Shown here: positions 40,913 through 49,503 of the stretch, piece by piece
Numbering within the stretch: the first letter of the stretch is position 1
How the letters are laid out: each line of letters begins with the position of its first letter
NCBI RefSeq assembly: GCF_049472675.1
Contig: NZ_JAPNXM010000003.1
Coordinates: 62,001-126,000, forward strand
DNA length: 64,000 nucleotides
From: Deferribacter thermophilus
Lineage (GTDB): Bacteria; Chrysiogenota; Deferribacteres; Deferribacterales; Deferribacteraceae
Direction of reading: 5' to 3'
The notes under the pieces: model-generated
Told to the model about the DNA's origin: nothing
The model's database searches: none
Seen by the model: only the letters and a program-made list of their open reading frames with translations
Translations under genes and position numbers: made by a program

Positions 40913-41800
40913 TTATTTATAATTAAGAATATATTCGTTGATAATCCTATATGGATCTTTTAATTTTTTCAAGTAATCAATAAACTTATCTTTTGTTAAT
41001 AATTTTTTTTCTATCTTTTCCTTTAAGTATTGTTTTGCGATATAATACAACCTTTCATAATGCTTAGAATTAGATAACTTTTTATGTTCCTTTATAAAAT
41101 TTGCTAACTCTTCAACCCCTTCACCTTTAGTTGCAACTGTTTTTACAATTGGTGGCTTCCAGCTCCTTTTAGGTGAAAGCTCAATCATCATTTCTAAGTC
41201 TCTAATAGTTCTAACAGCCTCATCTTTATCTGCTTTATTAACTACAAATATATCACCTATTTCTAAAACACCAGCCTTTATAGCCTGAATATCATCTCCT
41301 AAACCAGGAACGCTGACCACCAAACATGTATCAGCTACATAGGCAATATCCACCTCATCCTGTCCAACCCCTACAGTTTCAATAATAACAATGTCAAATC
41401 CAGCAGCATCAAAAATCATAGCTATTTCAACAGCTGAGCTTGATAATCCACCTAAATGCCCCCTTGTAGCAACACTTCTTATAAACACACCATCATCACT
41501 TGCATGTTCACTCATCCTAATTCTATCACCAAGTATTGCACCGTGAGAAAATGGGCTTGATGGATCTATAGCGACAACAGCTACTGTTTTATCTTCTTTT
41601 CTAAAATGTTTAATAATCTCATTAGTTAAAGTAGATTTTCCTGCACCTGGAGCTCCAGTAATACCAATAAAATGTGCTTTTCCACAATAATCTAAAAGTT
41701 TACTAACCTCTTCTTCATAACCATCAACCCTATCATCAACTACTCTTATTAATTTTGCTAATGCCCTTTTATCACCCTTTAAAACCCTTTCATAAAACAT
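40913..41800 (-). CDS. meaB: methylmalonyl-CoA mutase-associated GTPase MeaB
   Basis: A 295-residue G3E-family GTPase with Walker A G-A-P-G-A-G-K-S near 49-56, the switch region V-A-T-R-G-H-L-G-G, V-E/T-V-G-V-G-Q-D-E-V and N-K-A-D. MeaB gates and protects adenosylcobalamin-dependent methylmalonyl-CoA mutase. It is part of an operon with the B12-binding mutase subunit two genes upstream (2 bp after the crotonase-fold gene, 13 bp before the CoA synthetase). Confidence 0.95.
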   Translation of the reverse strand: MFYERVLKGDKRALAKLIRVVDDRVDGYEEEVSKLLDYCGKAHFIGITGAPGAGKSTLTNEIIKHFRKEDKTVAVVAIDPSSPFSHGAILGDRIRMSEHASDDGVFIRSVATRGHLGGLSSSAVEIAMIFDAAGFDIVIIETVGVGQDEVDIAYVADTCLVVSVPGLGDDIQAIKAGVLEIGDIFVVNKADKDEAVRTIRDLEMMIELSPKRSWKPPIVKTVATKGEGVEELANFIKEHKKLSNSKHYERLYYIAKQYLKEKIEKKLLTKDKFIDYLKKLKDPYRIINEYILNYK

Positions 41801-41801
41801 T

Positions 41802-42443
41802 TTATCTACCTTTATTTACCATCTGTTTAAGATAATAAATATGAACTCTATTTTTGTTTATAATTTTTTTTACAAACTCATCCACAAAGCTTCTCATAGT
41901 AGCCTTATCTTCAAAAATTTTTAATAAAAATCCACCTTCATAAAGAAACTTGGCATCATATAAATCACCTGTGATAAAAAATTCTTGATAGTAGCTAAAT
42001 TTCATCAATCTGGGAATTCTTTGTGTTCCGCCAAAGCCTGTTATAATGCCTAATTTAGATCCAGGATGAGCAAATTTACTTTTTTTTGTTGCAAACCTAA
42101 AATCTGCTGACGCTGCAAAATCTACCCCTCCACCCATGCAAAAGCCATCAATTTCGGCTATTACAACTTGTGGCAGCTCTTGCAATAAATTAAATAATCT
42201 GTTGCCCAATCTCGAAAACCCCTTTGCATCATATCCAGAATATCCAAGCATTGTCCTAATATTTGCTCCAACTGCAAAGGAACCGCCTTCTCCAAAAATT
42301 CTGATAACTTTAACTGGTGAATCTATCAAAACTTTTATTTTAGCAATTATCTCTTTAATAGTTGAAGTATTAAGAATGTTAAATCGATCCTCTGGTTTTA
42401 AATTTAGATAAGCTATCTCATCTTGTATATTTAGCTCAATCAT
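41802..42443 (-). CDS. crotonase-fold protein lacking both hydratase glutamates
   Basis: A 213-residue enoyl-CoA hydratase/isomerase family member. The oxyanion-hole region G-F-C-M-G-G-G-V-D-F-A-A-S-A-D and F-A-H-P-G-S-K-L-G are clear, but the two catalytic glutamates of the hydratase (in G-G-G-x-E-L and P-E-x-x-L-G) are replaced by Asp and Gly. It is also short (most are about 255). It therefore may be a decarboxylase, isomerase or another crotonase-fold activity; methylmalonyl-CoA decarboxylase is an attractive guess given the next-door MeaB and mutase subunit. It overlaps the mutase subunit gene by 4 bp. Confidence 0.82.
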   Translation of the reverse strand: MIELNIQDEIAYLNLKPEDRFNILNTSTIKEIIAKIKVLIDSPVKVIRIFGEGGSFAVGANIRTMLGYSGYDAKGFSRLGNRLFNLLQELPQVVIAEIDGFCMGGGVDFAASADFRFATKKSKFAHPGSKLGIITGFGGTQRIPRLMKFSYYQEFFITGDLYDAKFLYEGGFLLKIFEDKATMRSFVDEFVKKIINKNRVHIYYLKQMVNKGR

Positions 42444-42844
42444 GCTGCGTCTTTTGGTTTAACATTTTCTTCAATAAATTTTATTATTTCTGAAGTTGGG
42501 GTTCCTGGGGTAAAAATCTTTTTAACCCCTTTAGATAACAAAAATGGTATATCATCCTCAGGTATCACTCCACCACCAAATACTACGATATCTTCAGCAC
42601 CTTTCTCTTTTAATAATTGCACTATCTTAGGAAATACAGTATTATGGGCACCAGATAAAATACTTATACCTATGGCATCAACATCTTCTTGTATCGCCGT
42701 ATTAACTATTGCTTCAGGTGTTTGCCTTAAACCAGTATAAATAACTTCATAACCTGCATCCCTTAGTGCTCTTGCAACTACTTTTGCGCCTCTGTCATGC
42801 CCATCAAGCCCAGGTTTTGCAATTAAAACTCTCACTTTACGCAT
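42440..42844 (-). CDS. methylmalonyl-CoA mutase small subunit (B12-binding)
   Basis: A 134-residue stand-alone cobalamin-binding domain. The motif D-G-H-D-R-G (residues 14-19, with His16 as lower axial ligand), S-I-L-S-G-A near 62 and F-G-G-G-V-I-P near 88 form the DxHxxG...SxL...GG pattern of B12 mutases. It works with a separate large (catalytic) subunit, which is not in this window. It follows the second crotonase gene by 10 bp and overlaps the next gene. Confidence 0.94.
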   Translation of the reverse strand: MRKVRVLIAKPGLDGHDRGAKVVARALRDAGYEVIYTGLRQTPEAIVNTAIQEDVDAIGISILSGAHNTVFPKIVQLLKEKGAEDIVVFGGGVIPEDDIPFLLSKGVKKIFTPGTPTSEIIKFIEENVKPKDAA

Positions 42845-42854
42845 AACATCCTCC

Positions 42855-43640
42855 CTATAACTTTTTAAACTCTTCCCATCTATCTTTAAATATCGGTTTT
42901 CTTTTTTCTAAAAAGGCTGTCATCCCCTCTTTTTTATCTTTACTTGCAAACGCCACTGTAAAAGCATTTTGCTCTAATAGTAAAGCCTTATCTAAATCAA
43001 TCTCAACACCATTATTAATAACTTCTTTAGCAAGACCTATTGCAAATATACTGCGTTCTTTAATTTTATCTTTAAGCTCATTTAAAAATCTTTCCATCTC
43101 AGCTATATTTTCAAATATCTTAGCAATAAACCCTTTTTCGTATAAAACAGATGCATCTACTAATTCACCCGTAAAAACCAAGTATTTAGTAAATGTTTCA
43201 TAAATTCTTCTACTCATTAATTGTGTACCACCAAAACCTGAAATAATCCCATAATTTGTTTCAGGAAAACCAAATCTACTCCTTTTTGTAGCAAAAATAA
43301 TATCCGAGGCTAAAGCCAACTCAAAGCCACCTCCTAAAGCATCCCCATCAACCATAGAAATAACTATCTTTTTTATATCTCTTATCCTTTTAATTAACCT
43401 CTGCCCCAAAAAAGAGTATATTTTTGAGTCAGCCTCATTAAAATTGATTAATTCATCAAGATTATAGCCAGAACAAAACTGCTTTAGCCTACTTTTTAGT
43501 ACAATCAAATCAATATTTGGGTCATTTTCATATTCGTTTAAAACTTCATATATCCTCTTTAAATTCTCTGTATTTAAATAAGGGTCTAAATCAAACAGAA
43601 TATATCCGATATTATCTTCTATAAGCCTTATTATTTCCAT
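42855..43640 (-). CDS. enoyl-CoA hydratase/isomerase family protein
   Basis: A 261-residue crotonase with both catalytic glutamates in place (G-G-G-F-E-L-A-L-A-S-D near 100-110 and F-P-E-T-N-Y-G near 123-129) and an intact oxyanion hole. It probably hydrates an enoyl-CoA in fatty, amino or branched-chain acid oxidation. It is the first gene of the five-gene operon and is transcribed away from lysR. Confidence 0.9.
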   Translation of the reverse strand: MEIIRLIEDNIGYILFDLDPYLNTENLKRIYEVLNEYENDPNIDLIVLKSRLKQFCSGYNLDELINFNEADSKIYSFLGQRLIKRIRDIKKIVISMVDGDALGGGFELALASDIIFATKRSRFGFPETNYGIISGFGGTQLMSRRIYETFTKYLVFTGELVDASVLYEKGFIAKIFENIAEMERFLNELKDKIKERSIFAIGLAKEVINNGVEIDLDKALLLEQNAFTVAFASKDKKEGMTAFLEKRKPIFKDRWEEFKKL

Positions 43641-43726
43641 TCAATAAGCTCCTATTATACAGCATGTTTATAAATTTAAAAAATAATAAAACATTGTTAG
43701 CTCAAAATCAAGCACTATATTTTTTC

Positions 43727-43763
43727 TTTACTTATTGATTTTTTCTATACTATAATTAGTATA
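43727..43763 (+). promoter_or_regulatory. lysR promoter overlapped by a palindromic operator
   Basis: TTTACT (43727-43732), 18 bases, TATAAT (43751-43756). The perfect inverted repeat TATACTA TAAT TAGTATA (43746-43763) covers the -10 and fits the T-N11-A form of LysR-type sites, suggesting that the regulator represses itself and might also act on the divergent acyl-CoA operon. Confidence 0.6.
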
Positions 43764-43783
43764 ACAAAAAAGTGAGGTTAAAT

Positions 43784-44677
43784 ATGGATTTCAAACAGAT
43801 AGAAGCATTTGTCTATGTTGCAAAATATAAAAGCTTTTCAAAAGCCGCTGAGAAACTGTTATTGAGTCAACCAACAGTTTCAACCCACATAAATACTTTA
43901 GAAGAAGAACTTGGAGTTAAACTTTTTGAAAGACTATCTAAAGAGGTCATCTTAACTGAGGCTGGCAACCTATTTTACCCCTATACTGTTGATATGTTAG
44001 ATTTGAGAGAAAGAGCTTATGAAGCAATCAAGGAGTTTTTACATGACATTAGTGGTCAGATTAGGATTGGTTCCAGCACGATACTTTCAGAGTTTATTTT
44101 ACCTAAAGCTATCAAAGAGTTTCAAGAGAAACATCCAAAAACTTACTTCAACATAGATGCTGGTAATTCTCAATCAATAATTCAAAGGGTTTCTGATGGT
44201 ATTTTAGATTTTGCTATTGTATCAAGAAAGATACCCAAAAAAGGGCTCGATTACACTCATTTTTTGAAGGATAAGATTATCTTGGCTGTTTATAAAGATC
44301 ACCCTTTTTATACGAGAGATAGTATCTTCTTAGAAGAAATTTTACATGAAAAATTTATCGTCAGAGAGTTAGGTTCAGGTACACGAGCAGCTGTGGAATA
44401 TGCATTAAAACAAAAGGGCTATGACTTTGACACCTTAAAAGTAGTAGCTACAGTAAGTACTTCTCATGCAGTATTACATAGTGTTAAGAGAAAATTAGGT
44501 ATTGGTTTCATGAGCGAATATGCTTTAAAAAATGAAATTTGTGGAGATGAAGTAATTGGAGTCCCTATAGTTGACTTGGTAGTTGAAAAGGATATTTACT
44601 TAGTGCATAACAAGAAAAAAACTCTACGAAATTCTGTAAAACAATTTTTGGACATTCTTAAGAAAATAAGTTACTGA
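43784..44677 (+). CDS. LysR-family regulator (selenium-metabolism-linked type)
   Basis: A 297-residue LysR-type regulator. It has an N-terminal winged helix (about 1-60, F-K-Q-I-E-A-F-V-Y-V-A, F-S-K-A-A-E-K-L-L-L-S-Q-P-T-V-S) and a co-inducer domain (about 88-297). ATG at 43784 follows GAGG and is chosen over a GTG four codons earlier. Its stop overlaps the selU start by one base (TGATG). Its sequence and place suggest the known LysR group tied to selenium metabolism; this is from memory. A palindrome overlaps its promoter. Confidence 0.85.
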   Translation: MDFKQIEAFVYVAKYKSFSKAAEKLLLSQPTVSTHINTLEEELGVKLFERLSKEVILTEAGNLFYPYTVDMLDLRERAYEAIKEFLHDISGQIRIGSSTILSEFILPKAIKEFQEKHPKTYFNIDAGNSQSIIQRVSDGILDFAIVSRKIPKKGLDYTHFLKDKIILAVYKDHPFYTRDSIFLEEILHEKFIVRELGSGTRAAVEYALKQKGYDFDTLKVVATVSTSHAVLHSVKRKLGIGFMSEYALKNEICGDEVIGVPIVDLVVEKDIYLVHNKKKTLRNSVKQFLDILKKISY

Positions 44678-45756
44678 TGTTATTTATAAAAAGGGTTGAA
44701 TTAGACTATATACTAAATAAAGGGATTTCAAGCTTTAATCTTATTGATGCAAGAGCTCCCATAGAATTTAAAGAAGATCATATACCTACTTCCATTAATA
44801 TCCCTTTACTAAATGATGAGGAGCGAAGTATAGTTGGAACTATTTATAAACAAAAAGGATCATCAGAGGCAAAACTCAAAGCTGTTGATTTAGTAAGTCC
44901 AAAATTACCTGATATTATTCGAAAAATCAAAAAAGCAATCGAAAATGGAAAAGAAACAATTATTTATTGCTGGCGAGGTGGTGATCGAAGTGAAACAATG
45001 GCTGCCCTTGCAAAATTAGCTGGCTTAAATGTAAACAAATTAACAGGTGGTTATAAAGTTTTTAGAAAACATGTCTTCAATTTTTTTAATGAGAGATTAG
45101 CTAATAACTATAAACCGATTTTGATAATACTTTATGGCCCCACAGGTAGTGCTAAAACTAAAATTTTACAAGAGTTGGAAAATATTAACTATCCAGTTTT
45201 AAATATTGAAAATTGCGCTTGTCATAAAGGTTCAAGCTTTGGTTTTATTGGCGAGCCAGAATTTGAAAATATCACTCAAAAAAAGTTTGAATCAAAACTA
45301 TGGTACTCATTTTATAAGAACAAATTCCCAAATTATTTAATAACTGAAGGGGAGAGTAAAAAAATAGGAAAAGTCACAATTCCAGATAGCTTATTCAAAC
45401 TTTTTAAAAATGGTATTTCAATTCTGATGGAACCCTCATTTGAGTTTAGAGTAAACTATACTTTAAAAACCTATTTACCTTACACTGATAAATCATCTGT
45501 TTTAACAGCTTTAAATCATATAAAAAAATATTTAGGCACCAAAAATGTAGAGTTACTTTTTAATTACTTTGAAAAAAAACATTTTTATGATTTTGTAAAC
45601 TTACTACTAAAAAACTACTACGATCCATTATACAAAAAGTCATTTCCCAAAAAAGTCGATTATAAAGTATCTTATAATTCTATAGATGAAGGGGTTAAAA
45701 GTGTTAAGGAAATCATCGATCTTTATTTGTTTAGTACTAACACTGCTAATTTTTAG
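44677..45756 (+). CDS. selU: tRNA 2-selenouridine synthase (MnmH/SelU)
   Basis: A 359-residue two-domain protein, the usual length. The N-terminal rhodanese-like domain has Y-C-W-R-G-G-D-R-S with the active Cys98, and the C-terminal P-loop domain has G-P-T-G-S-A-K-T (154-161). It geranylates and selenates the 2-thiouridine at the wobble position of certain tRNAs, using selenophosphate, so the organism should have a selD gene elsewhere. In the P-loop the Gly normally before Lys is Ala. The 3' end overlaps rlpA by 56 bp. Confidence 0.93.
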   Translation: MLFIKRVELDYILNKGISSFNLIDARAPIEFKEDHIPTSINIPLLNDEERSIVGTIYKQKGSSEAKLKAVDLVSPKLPDIIRKIKKAIENGKETIIYCWRGGDRSETMAALAKLAGLNVNKLTGGYKVFRKHVFNFFNERLANNYKPILIILYGPTGSAKTKILQELENINYPVLNIENCACHKGSSFGFIGEPEFENITQKKFESKLWYSFYKNKFPNYLITEGESKKIGKVTIPDSLFKLFKNGISILMEPSFEFRVNYTLKTYLPYTDKSSVLTALNHIKKYLGTKNVELLFNYFEKKHFYDFVNLLLKNYYDPLYKKSFPKKVDYKVSYNSIDEGVKSVKEIIDLYLFSTNTANF

Positions 45757-46423
45757 CTGTACCAGCAAACACTCCCCAGTTATAAAGGAATCAAAAGGTA
45801 TCACTTATGGAAGACCTTATGTTATTCACGGGAAAAAATATTATCCATATACAAAAATAAAAAGTTTTCAACAAGTTGGAATAGCCTCATGGTATGGAAG
45901 TGAAGAGCATGGAAAATTGACAGCAAGTGGAGAAAGATTTAATATGTACGCATTAACAGCTGCTCACAAACTACTCCCACTTGGTAGTTATGTTCATGTC
46001 AAAAATTTAGAAAACGGAAAAGAGGTTATAGTAAAAATCAATGATAGAGGACCTTTTGTTAGCGGTAGAATAATCGATCTTTCTTATGCAGCAGCTAAAA
46101 AGATTGGTATCGTTGAAAAAGGGCTTGCAAAAGTAAAAATAACTCTTCTTTCAGAAAACCCTGATTTTTACAGATTTAAAGGGAAAAAATACGATATAAA
46201 TAATGGAAACTTTGCCATTCAAATAGGTTCCTTTACAATGTATAAAAATGCTAAAAGATTAGCTGATCTATATTATAACTCTAAAATTGTAAAAGTTTAT
46301 CTAAAGGGTAAAACATTTTATCGAGTACAACTTACAGGGTATCACTCACTTGAAAAGGCTGAGAGAGCTCTCAAAAAGTTAAAATACAAATATCCAGGTG
46401 CTTTCATTGTAGCAAATGATTAA
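45701..46423 (+). CDS. rlpA: RlpA-like septal ring lipoprotein (DPBB and SPOR domains)
   Basis: A 240-residue lipoprotein with a type II signal peptide and lipobox (L-I-F-S-C). A double-psi beta-barrel domain follows (about 45-135, G-I-A-S-W-Y-G, T-A-S-G-E-R-F, T-A-A-H-K-L-L-P-L-G, V-K-I-N-D-R-G-P-F), then a C-terminal SPOR domain (about 165-240) that binds denuded peptidoglycan. RlpA is a lytic transglycosylase or cell-separation factor. GTG at 45701 is preferred because GAAGGGG lies before it; an in-frame ATG at 45686 is possible. It overlaps selU by 56 bp. Confidence 0.9.
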   Translation: MLRKSSIFICLVLTLLIFSCTSKHSPVIKESKGITYGRPYVIHGKKYYPYTKIKSFQQVGIASWYGSEEHGKLTASGERFNMYALTAAHKLLPLGSYVHVKNLENGKEVIVKINDRGPFVSGRIIDLSYAAAKKIGIVEKGLAKVKITLLSENPDFYRFKGKKYDINNGNFAIQIGSFTMYKNAKRLADLYYNSKIVKVYLKGKTFYRVQLTGYHSLEKAERALKKLKYKYPGAFIVAND

Positions 46424-46546
46424 AAAAAATTATAAGAACATCTATATATTAGTTTTGTATTTTACAAAATTATTTATACTTTATTTGTGAAACTTTTAGT
46501 CCTCTAAGGTGTTAATATCTATTCCAACAAAAATTAAATAGCTCTT

Positions 46547-47044
46547 TTAAGGGACTTTATGATTTCCATCTTTAAGTTTAGAAATAAGCCCTTCAATCTC
46601 AGATTTTACTGCCTCTTCAAGTTTATTTAAACCATCTAATACTTCTTTAGAAAACTGTTGATCCATATTGATATCTTTAATTTGTATCCCATACATTACG
46701 ACATATTCTGGTTTCATATCAACTAGCTCTGCAGCAGTTAATATATCCTTTAGACCCATCTGATGAGGGGACAATTTACTTTCAAATACAGCATGTATAT
46801 CATCACCTTCAATTTTTACAACAGTTCCTGGTTTTAAGTCCAGATCCACAGCATCGACAATAATGAGATGAGTAACATCAGAAAGATGAGGAACAATATC
46901 AAGCCCCAATGTGCCACCATCCATAAAGTGCAAAAATGGGTATTTATTTAAATCATATTGTTTCTGTAATCTATAAATAATTTCTAATCCTGCAGCATCA
47001 TCGTTCATTAAAAGATTCCCTAAACCTAAAACTAATATCTTCAT
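46547..47044 (-). CDS. NiFe hydrogenase maturation protease (HyaD/HybD type)
   Basis: A 165-residue endopeptidase. It shows the family start V-L-G-L-G-N-L-L-M-N-D-D-A-A-G with the Ni-sensing acidic residue, D-G-G-T-L-G-L-D near 43-50, V-D-A-V-D near 65 and a further His in L-S-P-H-Q-M-G near 93. It cleaves the C-terminal tail of the large subunit after nickel insertion. ATG at 47044 is preferred over the GTG one codon before it. It is the last gene of the hydrogenase operon. Confidence 0.93.
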   Translation of the reverse strand: MKILVLGLGNLLMNDDAAGLEIIYRLQKQYDLNKYPFLHFMDGGTLGLDIVPHLSDVTHLIIVDAVDLDLKPGTVVKIEGDDIHAVFESKLSPHQMGLKDILTAAELVDMKPEYVVMYGIQIKDINMDQQFSKEVLDGLNKLEEAVKSEIEGLISKLKDGNHKVP

Positions 47045-47055
47045 CACACCCTCAA

Positions 47056-47081
47056 AAAAATAGCCGCCTGATGGCGGCTTT
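47056..47081 (-). terminator. hairpin between cytochrome b and protease genes
   Basis: On the minus strand AGCCGCCATCAGGCGGCT followed by ATTTTTTT. It probably lowers expression of the protease gene, needed only in small amounts. Confidence 0.75.
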
Positions 47082-47083
47082 TA

Positions 47084-47761
47084 TTAATGATTTCTTTCAG
47101 GCTTCCAACCTGAAAAGATAGAACTGATTTCTCCAGATTGAGTTTTAAAGTCAAAAATGACTGCTGAGTACAAGTGATTAATTACAAACCCAGCTATTAG
47201 ATACATAACCAAATAATGGAAAAATCTAACCCACTGGTTACTTGCAATGGAAAATACCCATGATGTAAGTGAGTAGAGGGTTGAGTTAGGATCAGCTTGA
47301 GCCCACAATGCAAATCCAGTAATTATCTGTAAAATAAAAAGATTAAAAAGAACAATATAAGCAAGAAGTGCCACTGGGTTATGCCCCAGTGTATGTGGAG
47401 GATCTTTCTCTAAAAATGTGTAGTATTTAATGTAGGAAAAAAATATTTTCCTATCCTCTTTCTTAAGAGGATTAGCAAAAGATCTCCAGCTTGAATACCT
47501 ATTTCCTACAAACAACCAGAATAATCTTAAAATAACACTAAAAGCAAATATCATCCCAACAAGATAATGGATATACCTGATTGTTCCCATTACATAAACA
47601 CCATACCTTGAGGAAGCAGAAATAAATGGATAGTGGATATACAAACCTGTAAAAGATAATATTATTATCGAAAAAACATTTAGCCAGTGGCTGATTCTAA
47701 CAGGAGCTTCCCAAACATAAACATATCTTCTAACTGGACATTTTGCATTTACATTAGCCAT
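47084..47761 (-). CDS. NiFe hydrogenase b-type cytochrome subunit
   Basis: A 225-residue membrane protein of the HyaC/HydC type with four helices. Haem-ligand His residues lie in R-I-S-H-W-L-N near 19-25, I-H-Y-P, Y-I-H-Y-L-V-G near 65 and F-F-H-Y-L-V-M near 185. It passes electrons from hydrogen to the quinone pool and anchors the enzyme. It is 9 bp after the large-subunit gene. Confidence 0.92.
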   Translation of the reverse strand: MANVNAKCPVRRYVYVWEAPVRISHWLNVFSIIILSFTGLYIHYPFISASSRYGVYVMGTIRYIHYLVGMIFAFSVILRLFWLFVGNRYSSWRSFANPLKKEDRKIFFSYIKYYTFLEKDPPHTLGHNPVALLAYIVLFNLFILQIITGFALWAQADPNSTLYSLTSWVFSIASNQWVRFFHYLVMYLIAGFVINHLYSAVIFDFKTQSGEISSIFSGWKPERNH

Positions 47762-47770
47762 AGTGGCCCC

Positions 47771-49483
47771 CTATAATACCTTCACTTTAGAACGAAGTTT
47801 CCCTTTTTCATCATATACATGCACTGCACATGCAAGACATGGGTCAAAAGAGTGAATTGTTCTTAATATTTCAATTGGTTTTTCTGGATCAGCAATAGGT
47901 GTCCCAATTAGTGATTCTTCGTATGGGCCTCTTTGCCCTTTTGCATCTCTTGGGCCAGCATTCCAAGTGGATGGAACTATAGCCTGATAATTTTTTATCT
48001 GTTTATTCTCAATCACAATCCAATGCCCTAAAGAACCCCTTGGAGCTTCATGCCAGCCATAACCAGCTGCTTTTGATGGCCAAGTTTCTGGATCCCATTT
48101 TTCACCATTATGTATAGATAAATCACCAGACTTGATATTAGCAACAAGCATATCAATCCACTTATACAATCTGTTAACTGTAATAAGTGTTTCTATACCT
48201 CTTGCCGCTGTTCTACCCAAAGTAGAAAATAGTACTTCTGGACCAGCACCAAGCTTTTTCAATGCCCAGTCAACAGCATCTTTGATCTCTTTATGCCCTT
48301 TTGCATAACCTACAACCATTCTTGCTAAAGGACCAACTTCCATCGGTTTATCATCATATCTTGGAGCTTTAACCCATGAGTATTTATTATCCACATCTAA
48401 GTAGTCATAAGGTGGTTTTGGACCTGTATATTTCCAATTGGACTCACCATCAAATGGGTGTTTACCTTTATCATCCCCACCTGTATACTCATACCAGGAA
48501 TGAGTTACATACTCAGTAATCTTTTTCTGATCAACATCTAAAACCTTACTAATATCTGCATTTAACACTATACCTGAAGGGATCCATAAGCCATTTGGAT
48601 AACCAGATTGATCTTCTGGATACTCACCATAAGATAAGAAGTTTTTAACTCCAGCACCAATAGACGCCCACTCAGGATAAAATTGTGCTACAGCCAAAAG
48701 ATCTGGTATATAAACCTTTTCTACAAATTCTTTTGCCATATTAACAAATTCTTTTATTTGAGCAATTCTATCAGCATTTAAAGCATTTTGACTGTTTGGA
48801 TCAACAGGTATAGACATACCACCAACAAGGAAAGTTTGTGGATGTGGGTTCTTAGAACCTAAAATAGCATGTATTTTGATAATCTCTTTTTGTAAGTGTA
48901 ATGCTTCAAGATAGTGAGCAACTGCCATTAAATTTGCTTCTGGTGGCAACTTGTAAGCTGGGTGTCCCCAGTAAGCATTTCCAAATGGCCCAAGCCTTCC
49001 TGTTTTAGCAAACGCAGCAACTTTATTCTGCACAGTTCTAAAATAATCTTCACTAGAATATTTCCAATCAGATATACTCTGCTGTAAAGCAGCTGTTTTC
49101 TTTGGATCAGCTTTGAGTGCTGAGACAATATCAACCCAATCCAATGCATGTAAATGATAAAAATGTATTACATGGTCCTGAACATTTTGAATACCAATGA
49201 TGATATTTCTTATCATCTCAGCATTGAATGGAACTTTTATCCCTAAAGCATTTTCTACAGCTCTAATTGAAGCAATAGAATGAACTGTTGTACAAACACC
49301 ACAAAATCTTTGAGTAAAATACCAAGCATCTCTAGGATCTCTACCCTGCAGGATTTTTTCTACACCTCTAAACATAGTAGAGCTAGACCAGGCATCTACA
49401 ATTTTTCCATTTTCTACTTTAGCCTCTATTCTTAAATGCCCTTCTATCCTAGTAATTGGATCAACTACTATTCTATTTGCCAT
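47771..49483 (-). CDS. NiFe hydrogenase large subunit (membrane-bound uptake type)
   Basis: A 570-residue catalytic subunit. The L1 motif R-F-C-G-V-C-T-T-V-H holds Cys61 and Cys64, and L2 D-P-C-L-A-C-A-V-H holds Cys549 and Cys552, giving the four Ni-Fe ligands. The 15 residues after His555 would be the tail removed during maturation. The whole layout fits group 1 uptake hydrogenases. It is 20 bp after the small subunit gene and works with it in hydrogen oxidation at the periplasmic face. Confidence 0.96.
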   Translation of the reverse strand: MANRIVVDPITRIEGHLRIEAKVENGKIVDAWSSSTMFRGVEKILQGRDPRDAWYFTQRFCGVCTTVHSIASIRAVENALGIKVPFNAEMIRNIIIGIQNVQDHVIHFYHLHALDWVDIVSALKADPKKTAALQQSISDWKYSSEDYFRTVQNKVAAFAKTGRLGPFGNAYWGHPAYKLPPEANLMAVAHYLEALHLQKEIIKIHAILGSKNPHPQTFLVGGMSIPVDPNSQNALNADRIAQIKEFVNMAKEFVEKVYIPDLLAVAQFYPEWASIGAGVKNFLSYGEYPEDQSGYPNGLWIPSGIVLNADISKVLDVDQKKITEYVTHSWYEYTGGDDKGKHPFDGESNWKYTGPKPPYDYLDVDNKYSWVKAPRYDDKPMEVGPLARMVVGYAKGHKEIKDAVDWALKKLGAGPEVLFSTLGRTAARGIETLITVNRLYKWIDMLVANIKSGDLSIHNGEKWDPETWPSKAAGYGWHEAPRGSLGHWIVIENKQIKNYQAIVPSTWNAGPRDAKGQRGPYEESLIGTPIADPEKPIEILRTIHSFDPCLACAVHVYDEKGKLRSKVKVL

Positions 49484-49503
49484 AGCTTACACCCCACTTT
49501 ATA

